In this document: positions 11,801-22,553 of the stretch, piece by piece
Layout: the number at the start of each line of letters is the position of its first letter
How positions within the stretch are numbered: the first letter of the stretch is position 1
NCBI RefSeq assembly: GCF_022605165.1
Contig: NC_063074.1
Coordinates: forward strand, 709,501-773,500
Direction: 5' to 3'
DNA from: Purpureocillium takamizusanense
Lineage: Eukaryota > Ascomycota > Sordariomycetes > Hypocreales > Ophiocordycipitaceae
DNA: 64,000 nucleotides
Notes under the pieces: model-generated
The model's database searches: none
Told to the model about the DNA's origin: nothing
The model's input: only the letters and a program-made list of their open reading frames with translations
Made by a program: the position numbers and the translations under genes

Positions 11801-13644
11801 CCCCAGAGTCAATTCGCGCGGCGCCGGTGGTGGCGCCTTCAACATGGGCACTTTCAACGCTCCCATGGGAGGCCGCACCCTGCCCCCTGGCACTACGTCC
11901 TCGGAACGACTGGCCATGGCCAGCGGCACCATGCCCCGCCCTCCGATCAACTCGATCGGATCGTTCAGTGCCCGCTCCGGCGCGTTCCCTACCGCTCCGA
12001 TGTCGCGAACCTCATCGCAGTCCAATGCGCGGAACATGCCCAACTCTCCTCGCCAGTCCAGCCGCTCTACTCGTGGTAGCCGGCGTAACGATCACGGTGG
12101 TGTCAAGGAAGCCCAGGCTGCTAAGACCATGCCTTTGACTGCCGGGCAAGAAATCAAGCCCATCACGGTTTCTGCTGGCGGCTGGAAGCCTACTAGCATC
12201 GGCAAGCCCACGGCGCAAGGTACTCCCAGCGGTTACTTGGACCCTGAGATGGTCCAGAGGAAGGTCAAGGCGGCACTAAACAAGATGACACCTGAGAAGT
12301 TCGACCGAATCGCCGACCAGATTCTTGAGATTGCCTCGCAGTCCAAGGATGAGTCCGACGGCCGCACCCTCCGCCAGGTCATCCAGCTTACCTTTGAGAA
12401 GGCCACTGACGAGGCCCACTGGGCATCAATGTATGCCAAATTCTGCAAGCGCATGTTGGAGACTATGAGTCCCGAGGTTCGCGACGAGCGGATCAAGGAC
12501 AAGAACGGCAATGTCGTTAGTGGCGGCCACCTGTTCCGCAAATACCTTTTGAACAGGTGTCAGGAAGAATTCGAGCGCGGCTGGACGACCAACCTGCCTG
12601 AGCAGAAGGAATCCGAGGAGGTCGGAGAGAAAGGTGCGGAGGCGAAGCCCGGTGAGGCAGCCTTGATGTCGGATGAGTACTACATTGCCGCCGCCGCGAA
12701 GCGACGTGGCCTTGGTCTGGTCCAGTTCATTGGTGAGCTGTACAAGCTTGGCATGCTTACTGAACGCATCATGCACGAATGTGTTCATAGGCTGGTCGAC
12801 TACAAGGGCATTCCTGACGAGGCCGAGATCGAGTCACTCAGCAAACTGCTCCGCACCATCGGTGCCAACCTGGATCAAACCGAGAAGGGCCGCCCCATGA
12901 TGGACGCCTACTTCCAGCGCATCCAGACAATGATGGATCTGCCCGACCTTCCAAGCAGACTCAAGTTCATGCTCATGGACGTGTTGGATCTGCGAAAGGC
13001 GAACTGGCACTCAAAGGAGGCAAACAAGGGACCTAAGACTCTGGAAGAGGTCCGCGCAGAGGTAAGTCAAAGTCAACGGCAAATGACGCTTAAGAAGCGG
13101 GATGCTGACCTGTCAACCTAATTAGGCGGAGGCTGCACAAGCCGCCAAGGCCCAAGAAGCTGCTCGAAGCAATCAACGGGGTGGTGGTCGCCCGCCGGTT
13201 GGCCGGGGCGATGCCCGCAACTTCTCTGCAGGCTACGCCCAGCAGACGAGCAATCAGGTTGGTATGGACGACCTGCGGCGTCTTAAGGGCTCCGCAAGCC
13301 GGATAGCCAGCCAAAACGTCACCCTTGGCCCCACCTCGATGTTCTCGTCGCGTAGCAACAGCGGTCGTCGTCTTGGTCCAGGTGGCTCTCTGGGTCGCCC
13401 CGGCGAGGACTCTGGAGCTTCCTCCCGAACGGGCACACCCCCCAACCGGGACAGCACGTCCAATTCCAACGCATTTAGGTACGTGACTCTCTTGCTGTAT
13501 TCATATAGACCTCAGCGCTAACTGCCCTTCTACAGCCTGCTGGCAAACATGGAGACCGAGCACCCAGCCTCACCCCCATCTGCAGGACCTTCTCCTTCCT
13601 TAGCCAAGGCTGTCCCCGACAGCGATAAGAAGGAGAATGAATAA
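8823..13644 (+). CDS. TIF4631: eukaryotic translation initiation factor eIF4G
   Basis: Predicted 1423 aa from five exons: 8823-9419, 9489-9932, 10293-13061, 13126-13478, 13536-13644. The N-terminal half is low-complexity (Ala/Ser/Pro, then Asn/Gly/Met/Gln-rich). It is followed by a long Glu/Lys/Arg-rich predicted coiled segment, an eIF4E-binding YxxxxL-phi motif (YDANFLL near residue 808), and a MIF4G HEAT domain at about 995-1240, recognised from VQRKVKAALNKMTPEKFDRI and HLFRKYLLNRCQEEFERGW. The protein scaffolds eIF4E, eIF4A and poly(A)-binding protein on capped mRNA in the cytoplasm. Introns 1 (69 nt) and 2 (360 nt) are both multiples of three without stops, so unspliced sequence also reads through. 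Splicing is inferred from donor and acceptor signals, and because removing intron 2 joins two Met/Gln/Pro/Tyr-rich segments. The stop codon overlaps an AATAAA. Confidence 0.93.
9933..10292 (+). other. predicted in-frame 360-nt intron of eIF4G
   Basis: The donor is GTACAT. The acceptor is CAG at 10290-10292, with a CTGAC branch-like motif about 15 nt upstream. The length is divisible by three and the frame is open throughout. The encoded 120 residues are basic and mixed in composition, unlike the Gln/Met/Pro/Tyr-rich protein on both sides. An AG six bases earlier (10285-10286) is also in frame. Whether it is always removed cannot be told from sequence. Confidence 0.65.
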
Positions 13645-14742
13645 AGGCATTTCTTACATTCAGCGTCTTGCATTTCGGATGATAGACTGGGTGGGGTTGT
13701 CTTCTGTTGTCATTTTTGCATTTCCAGGCTTTCATGCGACGCATCCTCCAAAAAGTTGCACGCGCGTTTCGAATCGATGATACCTCCTCGCTCATAGACC
13801 ATTTGACCAGGCAGACAGAGACGCAGCCTCCCAACGCGGGGGGAGGGTCCGTGGTTCCGGACGTGGAGATTCCTTTCTTCAGTGTGTTCATTACTTCATT
13901 CGACTGCCGTCTTATTTATCGCCGCGTCTAAACAGTCCGACATGATCGGAAATATTTGGCGAGATGGGGGCCTAACTTGGCTTATCTATACCGCCTCGAA
14001 AGCATGGCCTAGGCGACAAGGGCAAGTCCTCAGAGGCATGCCGCGACGTCAGAATGGGATGGGGGGTGAGAGGAGAGGGAATGGTGAAAAGGCGAAGCTG
14101 GTCTCCTGCGCAGGATTCGCTTCCGAGAGGCCGGGGACGACCAGGCAAACGAGACCCCGAACGATTTCCACGTCTGATGTTTCCCTCCCACTTGACCGGA
14201 GTTGCCTGCACAGCACAGCAAGCGGCCGGCGGTCGCCAACGTCGGACGCTTGAGCCGCAGTCAACTCGATGATGTATTCAGGGTGGAAGGACTGGAGTCG
14301 GACGGGGTTGGCTTTTGCGAGAACGCGGTCTTGCTATTTTTACTGTACAATCATCTAATTCCAGGGAGCATTCGGCCGCTTCACGAGTTGGCGGAAATAC
14401 ATACTTGTTCTGCAAAATAATCTGCGACGTGAGAAGTGCCCGGGCAAAATGGCCGCTTGAGAACATGGAGCCGGCTTGCATTCCACGAACCAAATGTTGT
14501 CACGGCGGAACTAGTTCTGGCAAGAATGCGTTTGACTACAGTCGTATTTGCTCATCTCGAAAAGCACATTATGTACCCAGATGCCCTCCTAAACGCCAAA
14601 AACCCTTTCGATGCTACGCAACAAGCTGGCCATCTTGCCAGAGTTCCACAAACAAGTTTAAGACCCACGTTATGAGAATACGCTACTTCTCATGACCTCA
14701 CTTCAACACGACGGTCAACAAGATCCCGGCCCCGGGTCTCGG
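13645..14742. other. convergent intergenic region (eIF4G / POL1 3' ends)
   Basis: The region lies between the ends of two convergent genes and should hold both 3' UTRs. The AATAAA at 13640-13645 overlaps the eIF4G stop codon. No open frame here has a recognisable protein, and I see no RNA gene. Confidence 0.6.
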
Positions 14743-17700
14743 TCATGAGGCGCCCGCAACTAGCAACTGATTGAAGCCCAGCTTCGCAAAGAGCGTGTCC
14801 ATGGCCACCCACTGTCGCCCACACTTGTCCAGGTACTTGTCCACCACGCTCTTGACTGTTCCAAAACGCTTTCGGTTGTGCTCGGCTAGCGCTCGGATGT
14901 TCTCGCGATCCTTTATAGACAGGTCGTTGTTGGCATCGTCGGCCTTGGCACGAGCTTTGTCAACATCCCAAAGGCTGGCAAAGTAGACGAGTTGGTTGTA
15001 AATGGCCTTCTCGGTGTACTCATATCGCATGCGTCCAAGGCAATCCCGGGCGAGGCCCTTGGGACCGAGGCAGCGGGTGCCGTATACGCTCATTTGACGG
15101 GTACGGTTGCCGCACTGGGCCTCGTCACAGACGAGCCAGCCCTCATAGTAGCGAGAGGTTTGGGTGCGGATCGCATGCTCAACCTGCGCCACAATGGACA
15201 ACGGAGGAATGACAGAGCCACAGGCCGCGCAGACGAGGCCGGAAGCGGACACGCGATCGGGGGACGTGACGAGACCCTCGAAGGTTGAGCTCGTCTTGCA
15301 CTTGCGGCACCGCAAAGCTAGTCTCGAGCAGTCACTAAATCGCACCTCGTCCGGGATCTGGGACTCAAGGGGATGGATCTCCATGTCGTTGCTGGTACCG
15401 CCATTGTGTGTCTGGTTCGAGCTGTATCGGCGGATGTCTAGACCAAGCTGCTCGGCGAGTTGGGATGTGGACGTGCCAACAATGTTGGCGCATAGACGTT
15501 CGACGGGAGGGAATATCTGCTTTCCCAGATACCACTCTACATCGGGCTGTAACGTTGAGTCGGACTTGAGGTCAGCTGGTGAATATGCCCGCTTTGGAGC
15601 CGGTTCAGAGCTCTGAGGGTCGCCCGTGATGATGTACGAGACGACGTCGCCCTTGCGGACCGTCTTGCCACGAGCGATATCGCGGAGAGCGACTTGCACC
15701 TGCGGCATTGAATCGGCGTTGGGATAATCGCCGGGAGCCTTGCCAAGCTGCGTATATATGATGTACTTCGGCGTCGGAATGACCTGCTCACGCATCTTGC
15801 TGGCGATGTCACGCAGGTAGTCATGGATGCGCGCCACAGCCACCTCGGCCTCGTCCCCAGAAAGTATCTCGTCCAGGAGGTGTTTTGAGATCTCCTTGGA
15901 TAGAGCGCAGTATTCGCGACGCCGCATATCCAGTCCTTTGACCTCCATCTTTTCAATGTACTTGCCGTCTTTCTCAACCAGATTGATGGCAGCATACTTC
16001 TTCTTCGCTTGAAGTAGGATGCGCCGAAAGACGTTGTCGATGTCGATCTCTAGGAGTCTATACTGGTCGTTGACTGCTTTCTTGAACTCGTTGCCGACCT
16101 TGAACGCGTCGGCAATGCTGTCGACGTTGGCGTTGATCATTACCGAGTCGGTGTCACCGTAAATAACTTGAAGGGACTTGCTTTCGGCAAGTTCCTTGGT
16201 GCTGCGAAGAATCTCACGGCCCTTATAGGTTGTGAGGACTGCCAAAGGCCGCGCATAAAATCGAGACTTGGTGTAGCCCAAGCAACCGTACATGGAGTTG
16301 GCGGTGAGCTTCAAGGCCAGTTGCTTAATATCCCAAGTCGCGAGCTGTTCGGGCGTGGCGCCTTTGTCCTTCATGAGTGACTTGACTTGGCGACGACGAC
16401 CAACTAAAGTTGCAATCAGCCTAGGTAGAATGCCCTGTTCCTGGTTCACGGGCACTTCGGGAACAGCATCGTCGTCACCAACCTGTAGCTTCAGTTAGTG
16501 AAGTTCCTCGAGAGAAAGTTGTCATTAGGCCCATACCGATGCAGTGCGGTCCACTGTAGTAAAGCAAATGTTGAACTCCTGGATGATAGATGGGTAAAGC
16601 GAGTTGAAGTCCATGACGAGCACAAACTTGTCGTACAGGCCCTTTTCGGGTTCAAAGACGAGGCCACCCTTGTACTTGTCCTTCTTCTTGCCCTCTCCGC
16701 CGTCTTCGTCGCGATTCTCTTCCTCAACCTTTTGTCGGCCGCGAAATGTCTGCTTGTCCGGACAAATGTATTTGTTTCGGTGAAATTCGTGAAGCAGAAT
16801 GAACTCATTTCGCTCAGCTCTGGTGCCTGTCAAGGTACGGGCCCAAGAATTGCCTGCCAGGTTGGTAAGGACCTTAGTGAGGGGCAGAAGCTGGACACCG
16901 AGGGCCAAGGCAGCTATATAATGAGTGTCTGCTTCCATGTGGGTAACGTAGTCCATCAGGCCTTGTTTCTCCTTGGCCCATGTCCTGAGAGCGACTTCGT
17001 TGTCGATGTCTCGTCGCCTGTTGTCTCCAGGTAGGTAGAGACTGCACATTTCTGTCAAGCTCCACGTCTGGCATTTGTACATGGCCGATCTGCCAGCATC
17101 GTTGGCGAGATCGCAAAGCAACCGACCGGCCATGATTTGACGTTCTGCAAAAACATTACCGCCGACCTTCGTGATGGAAGCTGGCCACTGCGTCCTTCTA
17201 AATCGCCCAAGTCTCGACCACTGGTTGATTTTCCTCTCATGAAGGCGATTCAGGAGGACGCTGTAGTCAACGCCCTCCAGTTGGTGACCAAGAATCACGT
17301 CGGGGTCGGCAACGTCAACCTGAGCGAGGAAAAAGCTCAGAATATCGGACTCCGTCTTCTGCAATTTGATAAGGCCCCTGTTCCTTTTCAGAGCAAGTTG
17401 CTCGAAACCGAGTGGAAAACCCTGGCCGTGCGGCCTGATAGCCGTAAAAGTACGACACGGCATCTTTTCCGCGGGCGTGGTGTCGCTAAGGAGAACTTTG
17501 TCGTAGATCCGTGCACTGATGGCGAGAATCTCCTGCTTGTTCTCCTTTGCATTAAAAGCCGTCCGAAGAGCGATGCTCATCAGGGTCAGCGGTGGAGCGT
17601 CCAGGTTGTCAGAGTCGCTGATTGTAGAAACCATGTTAGGGTGCTCCGCGAGAACCTCAAGTTTGCAATGGGAAGCATTCTTGATGGCGCCGAAGTCGGC

Positions 17701-19303
17701 ATCTTGAATTTTGAGCCAGCAAGGTCCCATGATATTTTTCCAGAGAACAAATTGCTCAAATAGGGCCGTGTTGGTGCCAAATACGTGTGAAAAGGTCTCG
17801 CCAGACTGGTTCGATTGGATCTCGGGCTCTAGACACGTGGTTAGCAAAGGGCAAAAGAGAGCGGGCCGAGGCAATGTCCTACTTGTGTACCCATAGAGAA
17901 GCTTCATGTACTGAGCCTCTTTGGGGATGCCAGGCATTTCAAAAGCGTACTTGCGAGTGCATTGCTTGATCTTGTACATGTCAACCCTCATCTTGGTCAT
18001 GAGGGCATCGACCTCCTCGTATACGTCCATCATGCCGACCTCTTCGCCAGTGTCTTGCCCATTTTTCAGGCGAGATTGGCGGGGCAGGAAGTAAAGCTTC
18101 CGCAGGATGTTGTCGACTTTGACAAAGCAGCTGACATAGGATCTGGTCTTCTTGTTCAGGACTTTGCCGAATAGGCACAGGCTCCCGTTGATCTCGGTAT
18201 AGTCTGTCCAAAAGAAATTGAGGCTTCCGTCTGCTTCAATCGCATCGTTGTGGTCAATTTTGCCGATTCCCCGAGTGTCGGTGGGCGAGCTGCTAACAAC
18301 GTTGAGCTTTTCCGTGAGATCGTTCCAGGAAGATGAATCCACAACGTCGGCGGCAGCCTTCGAAGGCGACGAGCTTGCCGGCGAAGGATACGGCTCAGGC
18401 TTGAGCAATTTCTTGACGGGCCGAGCCCCTGCCATGTTAACGCTTGCAGACTTGACAGCGCCGGCATGGGCCACCTCCATCATGTCCTCGTCGTCGTCAT
18501 CCTGAGGCTCCTGCTTGAGCTGGGCCTTTCGCTCAGCTACTTTGGCTGCAGGAGATGATGGCGCAGGGTCACTCATGGGAACATTGTCTGTACTCATGGG
18601 CTCATCATCCATGCTTGGCATGAAGCCATCATCGTCGTTCAGATTAGGAGGCAGTGGGGAGGAGGGCAGCCGGGTGTCGAGTCGTTTCTGCTTTTTCAAG
18701 GTCGGCTCAGCCACAGGCGACAAAGCGCGAGACTTGCGACGGTCCCCCGACCTCTCGGGTTTTGTCTGCCTAGGCTCGGGTGGAGGTATGTTGGCGTCGA
18801 CTTCGTCGAGGAGACCTGCGAGGAAGTCTGTGTCTGCCTTGGTCTTGGCAACCCTAGGCTTGGGCTGCAGCTTGCCAGCTCCTTTGGTGAAGTACTCGCT
18901 GATGTTTCGATCGTTGGCATCCCGCTTGGCCAGGTCGTCATCGCGGCTCTTTTTGGCTATGCAAGTTGTCAGCAGGAAGTCGGGCAGGCGACGAAGAGAG
19001 CTACCGACAGGCTTTGCTCGGCCTTCCACGAGCAGGCAGCTGATCCGTCTCGCTGTCCGAGTCGTACTGGCGAACACGATCCCATTCTTCCCGGCCATCG
19101 TCGGCATAGCCCTCGCCGTTGTCGTCCACTACAAAGTCGTCTTCGTTCAGCCTGTCACGGACAATCTTCTTGTAGCCGGCTTCATCCACTTCATCGTAAA
19201 GGGCGTCGGTGTCCTCGACTTGGTACGAATCAAAGGCCTTCTTGCCGGACTGTCGCAGAGCGGCAAGCTCTGCGAGCTTGGCCCTGTAATTGACCTTGGG
19301 CAT
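14743..19303 (-). CDS. POL1: DNA polymerase alpha catalytic subunit
   Basis: Predicted 1466 aa. Exons on the minus strand: 19303-19009, 18956-17883, 17828-16537, 16482-14743. This is a family B polymerase of the primase complex, which starts Okazaki fragments in the nucleus. Visible motifs: DFNSLYPSIIQEFNICFTTV near 862-880 (region II), KLTANSMYGCLGYTKSRFYA (region III), YGDTDS near 994 (region I, catalytic Asp pair), and C-terminal paired-Cys zinc modules from about 1277 (CRKC, CAAC, then CDEAQC). The N-terminus (MPKVNYRAKLAELAALRQSG) is the usual Pol alpha start region. Introns 2 and 3 have clean GT-AG ends. Intron 1 is uncertain: a good ATAG acceptor requires a GTCGGT donor (18957-19008), while the better GTAGCT donor requires a poor acceptor (18947-19004). 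Both keep the frame. MCB-like sites lie upstream. Confidence 0.95.
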
Positions 19304-19450
19304 GGTGCAAGTGGTGGTTATCCGGGAATCATGAAGGCAGCGCCGGGTGCCAAGCGGGGGAATAGTGTAGGGAGTGGTGGATGGCGGAGGGTTTGGCTGT
19401 CCGTTGCGACGAGCACACTTGCAAGCCGTAGTCTGAACGCCGTGTGCAAG

Positions 19451-19497
19451 TCGCGTTAAGGCAGAGTACCTGGCGTCACGCGTCGTGTGGGTCGCGA
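19451..19497. promoter_or_regulatory. MCB-like (MBF/DSC1) element cluster upstream of POL1
   Basis: Three CGCG-core hexamers sit 148-195 bp upstream of the POL1 ATG: TCGCGT at 19451-19456, the perfect MluI cell-cycle box ACGCGT at 19478-19483, and TCGCGA at 19492-19497. In budding and fission yeast, such sites bound by MBF/DSC1 (Swi6/Mbp1 or Cdc10/Res) drive S-phase genes, including POL1. Function here is inferred from position and motif. Confidence 0.55.
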
Positions 19498-19585
19498 CGC
19501 GCCCGTTGTTAAAGTGTTGGCCTTGGTGCATTAGTACTTGCATGGCTAGCGCCAGCACCAGTACTCGACCTTCCATGTTACCTGC

Positions 19586-19607
19586 GGTACCTACCTACCT
19601 AGGTACC
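19586..19607. repeat. TACCTAGGTA-type intergenic palindrome
   Basis: GGTACC, two TACC units and a CTAGGTACC make an imperfect palindrome about 280 bp upstream of the POL1 start. Related sequences recur in other intergenic stretches of the window (7256-7266, 31437-31455, 31975-32045, 36584-36651, 41095-41135, 56008-56030, 56165-56205) and I saw none in the exons I read closely. Confidence 0.6.
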
Positions 19608-20530
19608 AGCACCTTGGAAGGCGCCCCTGTGGTGTTAGATCAACACAGCCCGCTAGGAACCCAAGTATATCCCACTAGTATGGATACTTCGTCGCACCAA
19701 CAAGTTTATGCAGCACATGAGAACCACGTTGTGCAGTCACTGTGCAGCACAAAAGCCATCTAGAAATCCACGCCTTTGCACATAGTCAGTATGCAAAGCG
19801 CAACTACTCGATACGTCGTGTGTTTACAAGGGCAACTTGAGAAGTTCACATTGTCACGAATCGACTGTCACGGGGTGCAGTGATCAGTCACTGGCCTCAA
19901 TGCCATCAGAGAGGCTGTCAACAGGTACTAACGTAGTACCTCGTACAGCAATGAGATTGCCGCACCATCGTCGCTGCCGCACAACACCTGCACGCAAACA
20001 AGGAGCAGGTCCAACCGCACATAAAATGCGAGGCCTCAGACCTCTATTCGAGTGACAGCAGAAGGCTCGGGGGGGTTGTAGTCAACTGCTTCGAGCGCCA
20101 ACATGCCATCCGTACGTAAGATGCATGGGAAGCTGGCACCTAGGCTTCATCACACCGGCCAGAACCTCCTCTCTTCTTTCCCGCCGTCAAATCCAGCCGA
20201 AGCAACTACCCGACAAAGCACCCGTCGGCCAGCGGCTGTCCCAGCTACCCACCTCGCGATGCTGAACACACCCGAGCAGAGCCACAGCCGCTTTCATACT
20301 CTTTTGCATGCATGAGCCTTCATTCCAGGTCCATCATCAGGCACACCCCGCCGTTGCATCAGTTCCCCTGGTGCGTCGTTGAGCTGAAGAGTCGTTCTAT
20401 TGTCGACCTTAGACACCATATCTCACGTCTTGTTTCCGCACATGACTACGACAGCATGTTGTTCAACAAGACACGTTCCAAGCCAGAAACGGCCAAGACG
20501 AAGCCAGAGGCCTCTCGCGTCACCAGTTAG

Positions 20531-22194
20531 CGGCTGTGGAAGACGCGATCCCGTGGCCCGTCCAACCCTGTCCGGCCTGTCAACGACGTTCCTCCAAAGC
20601 CCCCGGCTCGTCGCTGGTTCTCAACTACCCGCCCTCCCAAGGGCCATCACACGAAGGCAAATGGAGCCACCTGCGCCCAGGACCGGCCCGACCCTCTGGG
20701 TGTCGACGGCCACCGCAAGGCGTCGCCATCGCCAGATACGAAGTCATGTAGGGTTATTCGACCATGGCACCGTTGTGGTCCAGCCCATCCGCTAACTAGT
20801 CTCCTCCGACAGGCTCTCCAGGTGTGGTGCGGCGCCGCAGAAGTCTGACAAGCGCCTTCCAAACAGTCAAGACTCGCTGCTCTCGTGACAAGCTACTGAC
20901 GGACAGTGATGAGGCGGGAATCGGGAAGCAGCCACGGTTGTCGGGAACTTCAAATGAAACGACCATGAAACTAGCTGATGTGCCAACTTTTGCCGAGGCC
21001 CCTCCCCGATTGGATGTTCTCTCCGAACTGCCGAGTGATGGCCTGCACCGGTCTTCAACTTTCCGAACATCCCTCGAAAAAGCGGTTGAGGATATCAATG
21101 TAAAATACGGCACAACTCGGCTGCCTGAGAAGCAAGTAGGGGCAATCGGCGACGGCGACGGCGTTTGCAGCACCCGCCCACCCCCTTACTACGCCCGAAG
21201 CAACTTTCAGCCAAGATACAGACTCCCACAGTTTGTCACCATCCCTCCGGTCCGCACGCAACCTACTGTTGGTGAGCTCAAGACGGGCTCGCCATACTCT
21301 TCTAAAAGCACAAGCAATGTGGCTGGGAGCCCTCTCTCCGATTTTCACATTGACAATATTCTAAACCGGGCCCTTTCTGGGACCAAGGCTGCCAAAGACC
21401 AGTCTTCTGCTATAAAGCAAGAGGTTCCGGCGCTTGATAAGTGCGAGTCAGTTTCAGGGTCCTTGTCGAGCCTCGCTGGGGGTACTACGGCGCCTATTCC
21501 TGACAACCAGAGAGACGAAACCCAAAATTTTTCAACGCAAGGTCAACGCGATGCTGCTGATAAAGGCGAGCCTTTCGTCAAAGATGCAAACTGCGAAACA
21601 GAATCGCTCACAGCCGATGAGCCTTACGCGGTCGCTGACTCCATCCCTGGCACCTTTCCGGCTGCGTTTGAGGACGAGAAGCCCCATTTACACTTTCGCA
21701 CGGATAAGATTGTCCCCAACATTTTCTGTTGGCAAACCCCCAAGGAGGAGGACAGCTCGCAAGAGGAGGGTCCGAAGCATCCATCGTCCTTGGTCATAGG
21801 CCGAGTGCGTGATGTTTCCGACAGCTCCGATGGTCTGACCGAAACCGATCTGGCCGGCCTGCAGAAAGCCCGCAGCCATGATAGCACATCGAGCGCCTGC
21901 CATGAGCATCAAAGGGCCCCATCTGTGTCTGAACTTGTCAGCAAGTTTGGTCGGATGGCGTCTTCTCCAAAGGGCCCGAACGGCAGCGTGGGTCGCGGAG
22001 TGAGCGAGCAGCAATCCCTCTGCAAGACTGTGACATTTGGAACCGGCCGCCGCCAGATGTCTCTCGATTCTGGGGACGGTGAATCCCGCACATCTGGGTC
22101 GGACAACCCCGACATGGTTCCCGTCGAGATTGCTGCAAAATCAAGACGCATCGAGAGCAGTACCGACATTTCTGGCCATCATGGCCTCTGCTAG
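20531..22194 (+). CDS. uncharacterised Ser/Pro-rich protein, 5' end unresolved
   Basis: I do not recognise the family. The supported coding sequence is 20531-20747 plus 20813-22194, joined by a 65-nt intron (GTAGGG..GACAG, CTAAC branch) that keeps the frame, giving at least 532 aa. The first exon encodes a Pro/Arg/Lys-rich segment (NPVRPVNDVPPKPPARRWFS). The second encodes a long hydrophilic, Ser/Asp/Glu-rich, probably disordered protein with no membrane segment or domain that I can name. The first exon contains no ATG: upstream in the same frame is a TAG (20528-20530) and then a coding-like stretch starting MLFNKTRSKPET at 20456. Either an intron with poor signals removes the stop, the real start is the ATG at 20965, or the gene carries a nonsense change or sequencing error. 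It is divergent from POL1. Confidence 0.6.
20748..20812 (+). other. predicted intron linking the two exons of the unknown gene
   Basis: The donor GTAGGG follows TCAT, a CTAAC branch-like motif lies about 20 nt before the acceptor, and the acceptor is GACAG. Joining the flanks restores one frame across both exons. Confidence 0.55.
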
Positions 22195-22553
22195 ACGGGT
22201 ACCCGTGATTGAGAAGGCAAATTGACGGAGGACAGAGGTCCAGTCGTGAGACACGCATTCTATGTTCTATGGTGGAGATCACGAAAGCCCTTATTCAACA
22301 GGAGCAGCTCGTATTGCACAGGATACTGGACCTATGCACCTGAAGTGTCGTGGAGATTTTATTGCTTCCAGCTTTCCTTGTTGGGCCAACACGAAGTAGT
22401 GTTAGAGTCGAGAGTACGGGTAGCCCACTTCAAACGCATGAGTAGCCATGCGCATACTCAGATATCGTACAAGGCTACACCTGGAAACTAAAGTACATTT
22501 TCTATGAACATGAGAACCGAAAAAAGAAATTCCCGTTATGCAAGCGCAGCCCA
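22195..22553. other. convergent intergenic region
   Basis: These 359 bp separate the stop of the unknown gene from the stop of the PPR gene. I see no gene, only the expected 3' flanks. Confidence 0.6.

Larger units (their letters stand above)
19304..20530. other. divergent intergenic region (POL1 / unknown gene)
   Basis: This holds the POL1 promoter on the left and the 5' flank of the unknown gene on the right. It contains MCB-like sites at 19451-19497 and a palindromic GGTACC...CTAGGTACC block at 19586-19607. A short frame from an ATG at 20456 to a TAG at 20528 is in the same register as the downstream gene (see that entry). Nothing else is supported. Confidence 0.55.
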
